DNA from: Emticicia sp. C21 | Lineage (GTDB): Bacteria > Bacteroidota > Bacteroidia > Cytophagales > Spirosomataceae | Assembly (NCBI RefSeq): GCF_003418935.1 | Contig: NZ_QVMT01000009.1 | Span: 1 to 64,000 of the forward strand | Direction of reading: 5' to 3' | Length of the DNA: 64,000 bases | In this document: positions 36,186 to 44,207 of the stretch, in pieces | How the letters are laid out: each line of letters begins with the position of its first letter | Position numbering within the stretch: the stretch's first letter is position 1 | Position numbers and translations under genes: made by a program | Notes under the pieces: model-generated | The model's input: the letters and a program-made list of their open reading frames with translations, nothing else | The model's database searches: none | What the model was told of the DNA's origin: nothing

Positions 36186-38501
36186 TTATGAATTTATTTG
36201 CACTGATTTACGGATAAATTTAGCGGCCTCAATCATGTTTTTCAGCGCCTCTTCAGTTTCATGCCAGCCTCTGGTTTTCAATCCGCAATCAGGATTTACC
36301 CAAAGATTTCTTGCAGGAATTACTTCTAGAGCCTTTTCTAATAAAACTATCATTTCTTGTGTACTTGGGATTCGTGGTGAGTGAATATCATAAACACCTG
36401 GCCCTATCTCATTCGGATATTTAAAATCAGCAAAGGCTGATAGTAGTTCCATCTGAGAGCGGGATGTTTCGATAGTGATCACATCTGCATCCATAGCCGC
36501 AATATGCTCAATGATATCATTAAATTCTGAATAACACATATGTGTATGAATCTGGGTTTCGTCTGCTACACCCGCGGCACTCAATCTGAAAGCGTTTACT
36601 GCCCACTGCAGGTATTCGTTCCATTTTGATTTTCTTAACGGTAAACCCTCTCTAATGGCAGGTTCATCAATCTGAATTAATTTTATTCCGGCTTTCTCTA
36701 AATCCTGTACCTCATCCCGAATAGCTAAGCCAATCTGGAAAGCGGTTTCAGAACGAGATTGGTCATCTCTCACAAATGACCATTGTAGGATAGTTACCGG
36801 GCCTGTTAACATACCCTTCATTAATTTGTTGGTCTTTGATTGTGCCAAAGCAGACCATCTCACAGTCATGGCTTCCGGACGTTCAACATCTCCATAAATG
36901 ATAGGAGGCTTTACACAACGGCTACCATAACTTTGTACCCAACCATTTTGCGTAAATACATAGCCCGAGAGTTTTTCACCGAAGTATTCAACCATATCGT
37001 TGCGCTCAAATTCGCCATGAACCAATACATCAATACCTAAATCTTCCTGCCAACGAACTGATTTTTCAATTTCTATTTCAATCAATTGGTTATAAGCCTC
37101 TTCTGTTAGCTCTCCTTTTTTTAATCTGGCTCTTAATTGTCTGATTTCAGTTGTTTGTGGGAAAGAGCCAATGGTTGTCGTCGGGAAAGCCGGTAATTTT
37201 AATGCTTTTGTCTGAGTTTCTTGTCTTATCTCAAAAGCATTATCTCTATTAAAGTCACTTTCCTGAAGCACTTTAACTCTTTCTTTTACCTGAGGTTTGT
37301 GAATTTTAGCAGATACTTTTCTTTGTCCAATGGCTACTTGATTCTTACTCAAGTGAGTAAAGTATTTTTTAGCAGTTGTTGAATCAGAAAGATGGGCTAA
37401 TGTCACCACTTCTGATAATTTCTGTTTGGCAAAAGCCATCCAATTTTTGATTTCGGCAGGTAAGGTTGCTTCATCTTTTTCTAAATCCAAATCACATGGA
37501 GTATGCAGTAAAGAGCATGAGGGAGCAATCCAGATTCTATTGCTTCCAAGTACTTTTGTTGCTTTTAGGATAGTATTTAAAGAATTAGTAAAATCATTTT
37601 TCCAGATATTTCGTCCGTCTACTACACCTAGCGATAGGATTTTATTCGAATTCTTGAAAGATGAATTATCTAAAATAATATCTAATTGGTGTGGAGCTCT
37701 TACCAAATCAATATGAAGGCAATCAACAGGTAATGAAATTGCCAGGTTTGTATTTTCTCCTAAATCCTCAAAATAGGTAGCGATAATAAATTTTTGTTGC
37801 GGCAAAACTTCTCTGATAGATTGATAAGCTTTTTGGAAGGCAATTTGCTCATCTACACTTAAATCCATTACCAGATAAGGTTCATCGATTTGAATCCACT
37901 CAGCACCAGCCCCAAAAAGTTCTTTTAGAACTTCAATATAAACGGGTAGCAATCTTTCCAGTAAATCAATTCTATTGAAGCCACTTTCTTTTTCCTTACC
38001 TACCAGTAAGTAAGAAACAGGACCGATAATTACAGGCTTTGTTAAAATGCCTACTGATTTGGCTTCATTGAATTGATTGACTGCCTTTTTTGAGAAATAA
38101 CTAAATTGCTGGTCTTTTATAAATTCAGGGACAATATAATGGTAATTGGTATCAAACCATTTGGTCATTTCCATAGCGCTGATGTCTATACCTTCTTTTT
38201 GAACGCCACGAGCCATAGCAAAATACAGACTTAGCTCATTATTTTGTAAGGCTTGATAGCGTTCGGGAATGGCACCAACTGTCAAAGACATGTCTAAAAC
38301 AAGGTCATACAACGAAAAATCGTTTGAGGGAATCAGGTCAATTCCGGCATTTTTTTGTATCTGCCAGTTTTTTAATCTGATTTGTGCTGCTGTTTCCAAT
38401 AATTCAGTTTGTGTGGCTTTGCCTGCCCAAAAAGCTTCCGATGCTTTTTTTAATTCGCGTTTGTTACCAATACGTGTGTAACCTAAATTTTGAGTGCGCA
38501 T
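36186..38501 (-). CDS. metE: Cobalamin-independent methionine synthase
   Basis: A 771-residue MetE that transfers a methyl group from methyltetrahydropteroyl-polyglutamate to homocysteine. Both barrels are present. The N-terminal half starts with the TQNLGYTRIGNKRELKKA block, and the C-terminal half has FPTTTIGSFPQTTEIR. Zinc ligands are visible in THMCYSEF (His and Cys) and NPDCGLKTRGWHE (Cys). A cobalamin riboswitch in the leader implies repression when vitamin B12 is available, which in turn suggests a B12-dependent MetH elsewhere in the genome. Confidence 0.98.
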   Translation of the reverse strand: MRTQNLGYTRIGNKRELKKASEAFWAGKATQTELLETAAQIRLKNWQIQKNAGIDLIPSNDFSLYDLVLDMSLTVGAIPERYQALQNNELSLYFAMARGVQKEGIDISAMEMTKWFDTNYHYIVPEFIKDQQFSYFSKKAVNQFNEAKSVGILTKPVIIGPVSYLLVGKEKESGFNRIDLLERLLPVYIEVLKELFGAGAEWIQIDEPYLVMDLSVDEQIAFQKAYQSIREVLPQQKFIIATYFEDLGENTNLAISLPVDCLHIDLVRAPHQLDIILDNSSFKNSNKILSLGVVDGRNIWKNDFTNSLNTILKATKVLGSNRIWIAPSCSLLHTPCDLDLEKDEATLPAEIKNWMAFAKQKLSEVVTLAHLSDSTTAKKYFTHLSKNQVAIGQRKVSAKIHKPQVKERVKVLQESDFNRDNAFEIRQETQTKALKLPAFPTTTIGSFPQTTEIRQLRARLKKGELTEEAYNQLIEIEIEKSVRWQEDLGIDVLVHGEFERNDMVEYFGEKLSGYVFTQNGWVQSYGSRCVKPPIIYGDVERPEAMTVRWSALAQSKTNKLMKGMLTGPVTILQWSFVRDDQSRSETAFQIGLAIRDEVQDLEKAGIKLIQIDEPAIREGLPLRKSKWNEYLQWAVNAFRLSAAGVADETQIHTHMCYSEFNDIIEHIAAMDADVITIETSRSQMELLSAFADFKYPNEIGPGVYDIHSPRIPSTQEMIVLLEKALEVIPARNLWVNPDCGLKTRGWHETEEALKNMIEAAKFIRKSVQINS

Positions 38502-38689
38502 TTTTTGATTGATTTGTTAAAGGTTATTTATACCCCGAACCTACCAATATTCTCCTTTAACAAGAGAATCTTTACAGAATTGTCAAAGCGATGCTACTCA
38601 AGCCGTTTTTCAAGGCTAGAACATCCAAATCATTTCTATAAAATCAATGCTTGACTAAAGCCTTATCCGTGAAAGCATAGTCATTAAGA

Positions 38690-38870
38690 TTAACGGCAAG
38701 TCTCCTGACTTATGAATATTACTCTGTCGCCCTTCTCATTTTGCAAACAATGGGCTTTATTGACAAAACTTATTCTTTACAGAACATTCATTTACAGTAG
38801 CACGTCTGTTCGTGATTTTCACACGATTCCTTTTTAATTTTGTTTAAGCTTACTCAAACAAAACCGTCAA
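38690..38870 (-). ncRNA. Cobalamin riboswitch upstream of metE
   Basis: Read on the minus strand, the hallmarks appear in order. Closing stem TTGACGG (38870-38864) pairs with CCGTTAA (38696-38690) through one G-U. Next come AGGAATCGTGTGAAAATCACGAA-type conserved core pieces and CTACTGTAA. The B12 box AGTCAGGAGACTTGCC lies next to the closing stem. About 190 nt separate the aptamer from the metE ATG. I cannot identify the expression platform with confidence. Repression of metE by adenosylcobalamin or related cobalamins is the expected outcome. Confidence 0.92.
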
Positions 38871-38899
38871 TCCGATTGAAAGGTATTGCGAAGACGAAG

Positions 38900-38930
38900 C
38901 AAATGTAAAACACTTTATCTAAATTACAAA
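38900..38930 (-). promoter_or_regulatory. Promoter of the metE riboswitch transcript
   Basis: On the minus strand TTTG (38930-38927), then exactly 19 nt, then TACATTTG (38907-38900). This is a perfect match to the Bacteroidota TTTG-N19-TAnnTTTG promoter. The transcript would start about 20 nt before the aptamer closing stem. Confidence 0.8.
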
Positions 38931-39034
38931 TAATTTTTAGTTAAATAATCTTGATTAATTAGTCTTATTAGATATTATAACCACAAAATAAGAAATTAAT
39001 AGGTAAAATTATTATCTTCTAAAGTCTTAAAAAC

Positions 39035-39061
39035 AAAAAAGCACGGGCTGAGCCCGTGCTT
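39035..39061 (-). terminator. Terminator of the ferritin gene
   Basis: On the minus strand AAGCACGGGC and GCCCGTGCTT form a 10-bp GC-rich stem (arms 39061-39052 and 39048-39039) with a 3-nt loop, followed by TTTTTG. Confidence 0.9.
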
Positions 39062-39083
39062 CTATTCTTTTACATGAGAATTA

Positions 39084-39614
39084 TTATTCTATTTCGCCAC
39101 TGCCGATTTTACCGATTTCTTTGTCGATAACAAATAGGCCGGTACCGTCTTTGCCTATAACATCAAATAATTCGATAGCGCGACGGGCGTTTGCCTCTTC
39201 TTCCACTTGTTCTTTCACAAACCATTGTAAAAAGTTCTCTGTAGCATAATCTTCTGCATTACGCGCTTTAGTAACTAATTTGTTAATAGCATGCGTTACA
39301 TTGATTTCGCTTTGTAGCGCATCTTCGAAAACACTTTGGAAAGTCCCCCACTCTACTTGTGGTGTACCTACTTCAGGGCTGATAGCTGTACCACCCACTG
39401 ATGCCACATAGTGGAAGATTTTGAGCATGTGCTCACGTTCTTCGTTTGATTGTTTATATAAATAAGCGGCGCTTTTCAGATAACCATTTCTCTCACACCA
39501 AGAGGCCATTGATAAGTATTTGGCAGAAGCCTCAGCTTCCATTTTTATCTGTCCGTTTAATGCGGTTTCTATTTCTTCTTTTAAAGAGGTGCGAAGTCTG
39601 ACTAAATCTTTCAT
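39084..39614 (-). CDS. ftnA: Non-haem ferritin
   Basis: A 176-residue iron-storage protein of the bacterial ferritin (FtnA) type. The four-helix bundle carries the ferroxidase ligands: the early Glu in LNGQIKMEAEASAKYL, EEREHML with Glu and His, and LQWFVKEQVEEEANA. No haem-ligand methionine in the bacterioferritin position is evident. It has a strong terminator. It probably oxidises and stores iron in the cytoplasm. Confidence 0.95.
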   Translation of the reverse strand: MKDLVRLRTSLKEEIETALNGQIKMEAEASAKYLSMASWCERNGYLKSAAYLYKQSNEEREHMLKIFHYVASVGGTAISPEVGTPQVEWGTFQSVFEDALQSEINVTHAINKLVTKARNAEDYATENFLQWFVKEQVEEEANARRAIELFDVIGKDGTGLFVIDKEIGKIGSGEIE

Positions 39615-39728
39615 GTTCTATAATAATGTTTTTTCAAATGTATAACATTATTACAAACCAACTAGTAAAATTGTTCAAAATGTAGCTTATCGGAGCAAAA
39701 TTTAGAGATATTCTAAATATAAATAGAA

Positions 39729-40094
39729 TTAAACGACCTCGTATTCGCCTAAAACTTCATTCAGGAATGAATTTACGTATAGGGCAAATTTTGCACCTGA
39801 TAGTAATTCTCTTAAATGAATAAGGTCACAAAGATGTAGTGTAAAGGTTTGATTTGAGTTAGGAGCATTGATAATATCGAAGTCGGCTTCGTCTGATAAA
39901 TCGTAGAGTTTATCAATAATGTTTATGCCGTCAATTAGTCTTTTGAAATTGATAAAGTTATGAACCTTGAAAGCTGTAATAATACCACCAAATTCTAAGA
40001 AGATTCTGTTTGTAAGATTACACTGATAGGCTTGACCTTTACTAGTTCTATATAACTCTATCTGAGAAGATTCCATTACTTGTTGGTACCCCAT
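39729..40094 (-). CDS. Hypothetical protein
   Basis: A 121-residue protein from ATG 40094 (the longer reading to 40133 starts with TTG; another ATG is at 40076, giving 115 residues). I do not recognise it. The front half, ELYRTSKGQAYQCNLTNRIFLEFGG, is beta-rich. The middle FINFKRLIDGINIIDKL and the end LIHLRELLSGAKFAL look helical. It has no signal peptide and no membrane segment. It lies 114 bp upstream of ferritin on the same strand, with no terminator seen between them, so cotranscription is possible. Confidence 0.65.
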   Translation of the reverse strand: MGYQQVMESSQIELYRTSKGQAYQCNLTNRIFLEFGGIITAFKVHNFINFKRLIDGINIIDKLYDLSDEADFDIINAPNSNQTFTLHLCDLIHLRELLSGAKFALYVNSFLNEVLGEYEVV

Positions 40095-40294
40095 TTGTAA
40101 TTGACTTAATAAGACTTTAATATTCTGATACAAAAGTATGGCTTGTTTAGAATAAATCCAAATTTAATTACGATTTATTTGGAACGGGTCTAAATAGCTT
40201 CAGTTAAGGCATATGTTGGATAATATATCTGTCTGATTTTACGAAAAAGCGTTATCAAATACTTTGAAAACAGAATGTTATTTCTGAAATTCAG

Positions 40295-40358
40295 GGATGT
40301 CTAATCTTGGATTACAACTCATTAATAGACATCCACGCGAAAACTATTATGGTTTTCG
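40295..40358. repeat. Two consecutive inverted repeats in the glnII upstream gap
   Basis: GGATGTCTA (40295-40303) pairs with TAGACATCC (40326-40334). Four nt later CGAAAAC (40338-40344) pairs with GTTTTCG (40352-40358). A third, CAATGC-CAATA-GCATTG, lies nearby around 40382-40399. Together they could fold as a small structured RNA or be remains of a mobile element. Confidence 0.4.
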
Positions 40359-40444
40359 AAGAAAAAAAGAAAGAGTCAAGCGCAATGCCAATAGCATTGG
40401 TGTAGCAAATATATTTCTCATTATGATTAAGAAAGCCTATGACT

Positions 40445-40690
40445 ACTATTTATGAGGGGGAACCAATGAAGTCTTCAAGGTATTAACCACTAAAACGGAA
40501 CCTGAAAAGGTAACCGATATGGCAGCTACCTTTTTAAACGTTGGCAGCATAGGAAACTGGTTTAAAAGTGAGATTGGTTATAATTACCAACAGATAGTTT
40601 CAGAATCAGGCAAGTATCGACAAAGAAATGGGCATCAGAAAAGGTTGCCAATATGGTGGGAACCTTTTTGACCGAGGACAGCAAAAATAT
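40445..40690 (+). repeat. Decayed relative of the 80-bp hairpin repeat (locus A)
   Basis: Two clear copies (about 40491-40548 and 40622-40683) and one weak copy near 40450-40475 of the unit described at 52077-52375. Each clear copy keeps GAAAAGGT, ATATGG and ACCTTTTT. Stem arms are AAAAGGTA with TACCTTTT in the first and AAAAGGTT with AACCTTTT in the second, a compensatory change. Copies are 134 bp apart here, not 80, so the array looks eroded. The first copy begins CACTAAAACGGAA exactly as in locus B. Confidence 0.7.
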
Positions 40691-41081
40691 CCAGATTATT
40701 GTAACAACTTCCCAGTAGGTAGAACTTTATTTAAACATCAAAGACAGCTCATTTGAATTAGTCAATTCTACTTAAAATATACTTTTATAGATAAGCATTA
40801 ATTCTTAAAAAAATCAAATCAATCAAAAATACAATTTTCACAATTATTAGTGCAATTTTTCGTTAAATGATAAATATTTTTTATTTTTTCTAAAAAATAA
40901 GGTTTCAAAAAGGCATCAGCAATTCATTTTTTTATAATTTTATACTGAAATAAGAATATAGTTTATTTACAAACCGAGGAGCAATCTTACTTTTTCTATA
41001 ATTAATTGCATTTTTTAAAGAATATGAAATTTTTGACTAAAATAATTGGAGTTTAAAGAATCTTATATTGTTTTTAGCATA
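40690..41081. other. AT-rich gap before glnII, no gene seen
   Basis: Very AT-rich DNA without a credible reading frame on either strand. The only structure is a 20-bp palindrome, TTATTTTTT-CT-AAAAAATAA (40881-40900), which might be a regulator site or a weak bidirectional terminator. The glnII promoter candidate lies at its right end. Confidence 0.5.
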
Positions 41082-41089
41082 TATATTTG
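41082..41089 (+). promoter_or_regulatory. Promoter -7 element of glnII
   Basis: TATATTTG matches TAnnTTTG and lies 48 bp before the ATG. No TTTG is seen 19 nt upstream, which may mean an activator is needed. Confidence 0.45.
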
Positions 41090-41137
41090 TATCATATTCT
41101 TTGATTAATAACCGGAACATCTTAAAAAATTACAACA

Positions 41138-42154
41138 ATGTCAGTAGCTAAATTAGAGTACATTTGGCTTGATGGTTACAAACCAACACAAAGCCTTCGC
41201 AGCAAAACCAAAATAGAAAAAAATTTCAGTGGTAAATTGGAAGATTGTGATATGTGGTCGTTTGATGGTTCATCTACAGAACAAGCACCAGGTGGTTCAT
41301 CTGATTGCTTATTGAAACCTGTATTTATCTGTCCTGACCCAGCTCGTTTAGGAACCGGATATTTAGTAATGTGTGAGGTATTGAATGCTGATGGCACTCC
41401 GCATGAGTCTAACGGTCGTGCAACAATTGAAGATGATGATAATGATTTCTGGTTTGGTTTCGAGCAAGAATATTTCTTGTGGAATCCTGAAACTAACAAA
41501 CCATTGGGTTTCCCGGCAAACGGTTACCCAGCTCCGCAAGGACAATACTATTGTTCGGTAGGTGCAGCTAACGCATTTGGTCGTGAAATTATTGAAGAAC
41601 ACCTTGAAATCTGTTTGAATGCTGGCTTGAACGTTGAAGGTATCAATGCTGAGGTAGCTGCTGGTCAATGGGAATTTCAGGTATTTGCTAAAGGTGCAAA
41701 ACAAGCAGGTGATGAAACCTGGATTGCACGTTATTTATTGGAAAGATTAGGTGAAAAATATAATGTTGCTATCAACTGGCATTGTAAACCGCTTGGTGCA
41801 ACAGACTGGAATGGTTCTGGTATGCATGCTAACTTCTCAAACACTGTCTTGAGAACTGCAGGTAAAAAAGAAACTTACGATATTATCTGTCAGGCGTTCG
41901 CTCCTTTTGTGAAAGAACACATTGCAGTTTATGGTGCTGATAACCACTTACGTTTAACTGGTAAGCACGAAACTCAATCAATTGACAAATTCTCATACGG
42001 TGTGTCTGACCGTGGTGCATCAATCCGTATCCCGATTGCAGCGGTTCAGAAAGGTTGGAAAGGCTGGTTAGAAGACCGTCGTCCAAACTCTGCGGCAGAT
42101 CCTTACAAAGTGGCTGCCCGTATCATTAAAACCGTTAAAACAGCAGAAGTTTAA
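41138..42154 (+). CDS. glnII: Glutamine synthetase type II (eukaryote-like)
   Basis: A 338-residue GSII, the short form typical of eukaryotes and some bacteria. Seen: LEYIWLDGYKPTQSLRSKTK at the start, MWSFDGSSTEQAPGGSSD, the catalytic glutamates in FWFGFEQEYFLW and GINAEVAAGQWEFQV, then DWNGSGMHANFS and RRPNSAADPY. All active-site blocks are present and the length is normal. It has its own promoter region and terminator. With GSIII at 31.7-33.9 kb the cell has two non-homologous-type synthetases close together. Confidence 0.97.
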   Translation: MSVAKLEYIWLDGYKPTQSLRSKTKIEKNFSGKLEDCDMWSFDGSSTEQAPGGSSDCLLKPVFICPDPARLGTGYLVMCEVLNADGTPHESNGRATIEDDDNDFWFGFEQEYFLWNPETNKPLGFPANGYPAPQGQYYCSVGAANAFGREIIEEHLEICLNAGLNVEGINAEVAAGQWEFQVFAKGAKQAGDETWIARYLLERLGEKYNVAINWHCKPLGATDWNGSGMHANFSNTVLRTAGKKETYDIICQAFAPFVKEHIAVYGADNHLRLTGKHETQSIDKFSYGVSDRGASIRIPIAAVQKGWKGWLEDRRPNSAADPYKVAARIIKTVKTAEV

Positions 42155-42182
42155 GATTTTTTCGAATAATATTTTGTTTACA

Positions 42183-42217
42183 AAGCCTCATGACCCTGTT
42201 ATGAGGTTTTTGTTTTT
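42183..42217 (+). terminator. Terminator of glnII
   Basis: Stem AAGCCTCAT (42183-42191) pairs with ATGAGGTTT (42201-42209) through one G-U, followed by TTTTTGTTTTTT. It touches the stop of the convergent GNAT gene. Confidence 0.85.
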
Positions 42218-42705
42218 TATTGTTTGATAGTTCTTGAAAAAAAATACACTTTATTTCCGTTTCGCTCTATATCATGGCCTTCTCTTATCAAACCCATTTT
42301 TTCTAAAACTCTCATAGAGGCAGGATTTCTTGCATCTACATATCCAATAATTTTATCAGGATTAAGATTTGCCAACGCATAGTCAACCATGGTTTCAGCC
42401 ATTTCAGATGCATAGCCTTTGCCCCAATGTTCTTCAAAAACACTGTAGCCGATTTCAATCACACCTTTTGGCTCTTCTACAAATTTTATCAGCCCAATAA
42501 TTTTTTGGTTGGTATTATCTATAACAAAATAATTCCCAAAAATGGGATCGTCGGTATATCTCAGATACCTTTGAATAGCTTCCTCAGTTGTGAGTGCATG
42601 ACCTGTAATGTATTTCATAACATTATAGGTAAACCTAATCTCGTTGAATTTATGAATTGATGTTTCTTTTACTTTCAGAAAATCAAATCTTGAACTTTTT
42701 AACAT
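42217..42705 (-). CDS. GNAT-family N-acetyltransferase (RimJ/RimL-like)
   Basis: A 162-residue acetyltransferase. The acetyl-CoA loop is visible in EEHWGKGYASEMAETMVDYAL (motif A, Q/RxxGxG/A-like) and ARNPASMRVLEKMGL is the usual motif B. The arrangement matches RimJ/RimL-type enzymes that acetylate protein N-termini or small molecules. The substrate is unknown. It is divergent from mtaB, with two candidate -7 elements only 11 bp apart in the spacer. Confidence 0.9.
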   Translation of the reverse strand: MLKSSRFDFLKVKETSIHKFNEIRFTYNVMKYITGHALTTEEAIQRYLRYTDDPIFGNYFVIDNTNQKIIGLIKFVEEPKGVIEIGYSVFEEHWGKGYASEMAETMVDYALANLNPDKIIGYVDARNPASMRVLEKMGLIREGHDIERNGNKVYFFSRTIKQ

Positions 42706-42768
42706 AAAAAGGTATTGTTTTTAGGAGTCATGAAATAATAGTAGTACTGGTTTTCAATGGAATAAGGG

Positions 42769-42776
42769 CAAATCTA
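42769..42776 (-). promoter_or_regulatory. Promoter -7 element of the GNAT gene
   Basis: TAGATTTG on the minus strand matches TAnnTTTG, 63 bp before the GNAT start codon. It lies back to back with the mtaB element. Confidence 0.4.
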
Positions 42777-42787
42777 TTAATTTTCAT

Positions 42788-42795
42788 TAAATTTG
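42788..42795 (+). promoter_or_regulatory. Promoter -7 element of mtaB
   Basis: TAAATTTG matches TAnnTTTG and lies 19 bp before ATG 42815, which would leave a very short 5' leader. Confidence 0.5.
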
Positions 42796-42814
42796 CACCT
42801 TGAAATTTGTTTTT

Positions 42815-44143
42815 ATGAAAAAAGTAGCCTTTTATACATTGGGTTGTAAGCTAAATTATTCTGAAACCTCAACTATCGGACGTATGTTTGAAGAACGAGG
42901 GTACCAGAAAGTGGAGTTTAATCAGCAACCTGATATTTTTATAATTAATACTTGTTCTGTGACCGAAAATGCAGACAAGAAATGCAAAAAGATTGTCAGG
43001 GAAGCGAATAAAATAAATCCTGATGGTTATGTGGCCATTATTGGTTGCTATGCTCAGTTGAAGCCAAAAGAGATTTCGGAGATTGAGGGGGTTGATGCAG
43101 TTTTGGGCGCAGCAGAAAAATTCAGATTGATAGATATTATTGGTGATTTTGTAAAAGAACCTAAAGAACCAACAGCCAAAGTTTATAATTCGAAAATTGA
43201 AGAGGCCATTGATTATCATACTTCCTACTCTTTAAATGACCGTACACGTACTTTCCTGAAAGTACAAGATGGTTGCGATTATCCTTGTTCTTATTGTACC
43301 ATCCCATTGGCTCGCGGCAAAAGCCGCTCTGATACTATTCAGAATGTGGTGAAAGCTGCTTATGAAATTGCTGAAAGCGGAGTAAAAGAAATTGTATTGA
43401 CTGGTGTAAATATTGGTGATTTTGGTTTGCAAAACGATGAGCGAAAGGAAACTTTCTTTGAATTGGTTAAGGCGCTTGATAATGTAGATGGCATCGAAAG
43501 ATTCAGAATCTCAAGTATTGAACCAAATCTTCTTACAGACGAAATCATTGAATTTGTGGCTAGCTCAAAACGATTTGTTCCTCATTTTCATATTCCTTTG
43601 CAATCGGGTTCTAATAAAATATTAGGGTTGATGCGCCGCAGATACAAAAGAGAATTGTATGCAGATAGAGTTGCCAAAATAAAAGAACTCATGCCTGATT
43701 GTTGTATTGGTGTTGATGTGATTGTCGGACATCCGGGTGAGACAGATGAAGAGTTCATGGCTACTTATCAGTTTCTAAATGACCTGGATATTAGTTATTT
43801 GCACGTATTTACTTATTCTGAACGTCCGAATACACTAGCATTGAATATCAAGCCTGTAGTTCCTGCGAATAAAAGGACTGAACGTTCAAAGATGTTACAC
43901 ATACTATCGGACAAAAAGAGACGCTATTTTTATGAGCAACAAATGGGTAAAAACTTCTCGGTTTTATTTGAAGAAGACGTTGAAAATGGTTTGATGCAAG
44001 GCTTTACTGAAAACTACGTGAGAGTGGTGGCAAAATATGATCCTCTATTAATTAACGAAACCAAGAAAGTAAATCTGGTGGCAATTAATGAAGACATGCT
44101 TGTTGAAGTTGAAGAGGTGTATGAGGAACTAGTTCATGCTTAA
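42815..44143 (+). CDS. mtaB: tRNA t6A37 methylthiotransferase MtaB
   Basis: A 442-residue radical SAM methylthiotransferase that converts t6A to ms2t6A at position 37 of tRNAs. I start it at ATG 42815; an upstream in-frame TTG at 42800 overlaps the promoter. The N-terminal cluster uses cysteines in TLGCKLNYSE, INTCSVT and IIGCYAQ. The radical SAM cluster is in DGCDYPCSYCTIP. FHIPLQSGSNKIL and DVIVGHPGETDEEF follow, with a C-terminal TRAM-like domain. The opening LGCKLN rather than LGCQMN distinguishes MtaB from MiaB. A strong terminator follows. Confidence 0.95.
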   Translation: MKKVAFYTLGCKLNYSETSTIGRMFEERGYQKVEFNQQPDIFIINTCSVTENADKKCKKIVREANKINPDGYVAIIGCYAQLKPKEISEIEGVDAVLGAAEKFRLIDIIGDFVKEPKEPTAKVYNSKIEEAIDYHTSYSLNDRTRTFLKVQDGCDYPCSYCTIPLARGKSRSDTIQNVVKAAYEIAESGVKEIVLTGVNIGDFGLQNDERKETFFELVKALDNVDGIERFRISSIEPNLLTDEIIEFVASSKRFVPHFHIPLQSGSNKILGLMRRRYKRELYADRVAKIKELMPDCCIGVDVIVGHPGETDEEFMATYQFLNDLDISYLHVFTYSERPNTLALNIKPVVPANKRTERSKMLHILSDKKRRYFYEQQMGKNFSVLFEEDVENGLMQGFTENYVRVVAKYDPLLINETKKVNLVAINEDMLVEVEEVYEELVHA

Positions 44144-44163
44144 TTTAACAATAACGATAATAG

Positions 44164-44199
44164 AAAGGTAGCTTCTGAAGTCAGTAGCTACCTTTTTTT
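44164..44199 (+). terminator. Terminator of mtaB
   Basis: AAAGGTAGCT (44164-44173) and AGCTACCTTT (44186-44195) with an inner CTGA/TCAG stem, followed by seven T residues. Confidence 0.9.
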
Positions 44200-44207
44200 A
44201 TTTAAAA

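Noticed and set aside
40134-41137. tRNA or other known RNA in the large gap before glnII
   Set aside because: No cloverleaf or known riboswitch core was found; only repeats and palindromes are visible.
31668-42154. One glutamine synthetase as a pseudogene
   Set aside because: Both have full length and all catalytic motifs; they are different types, not a damaged duplicate.
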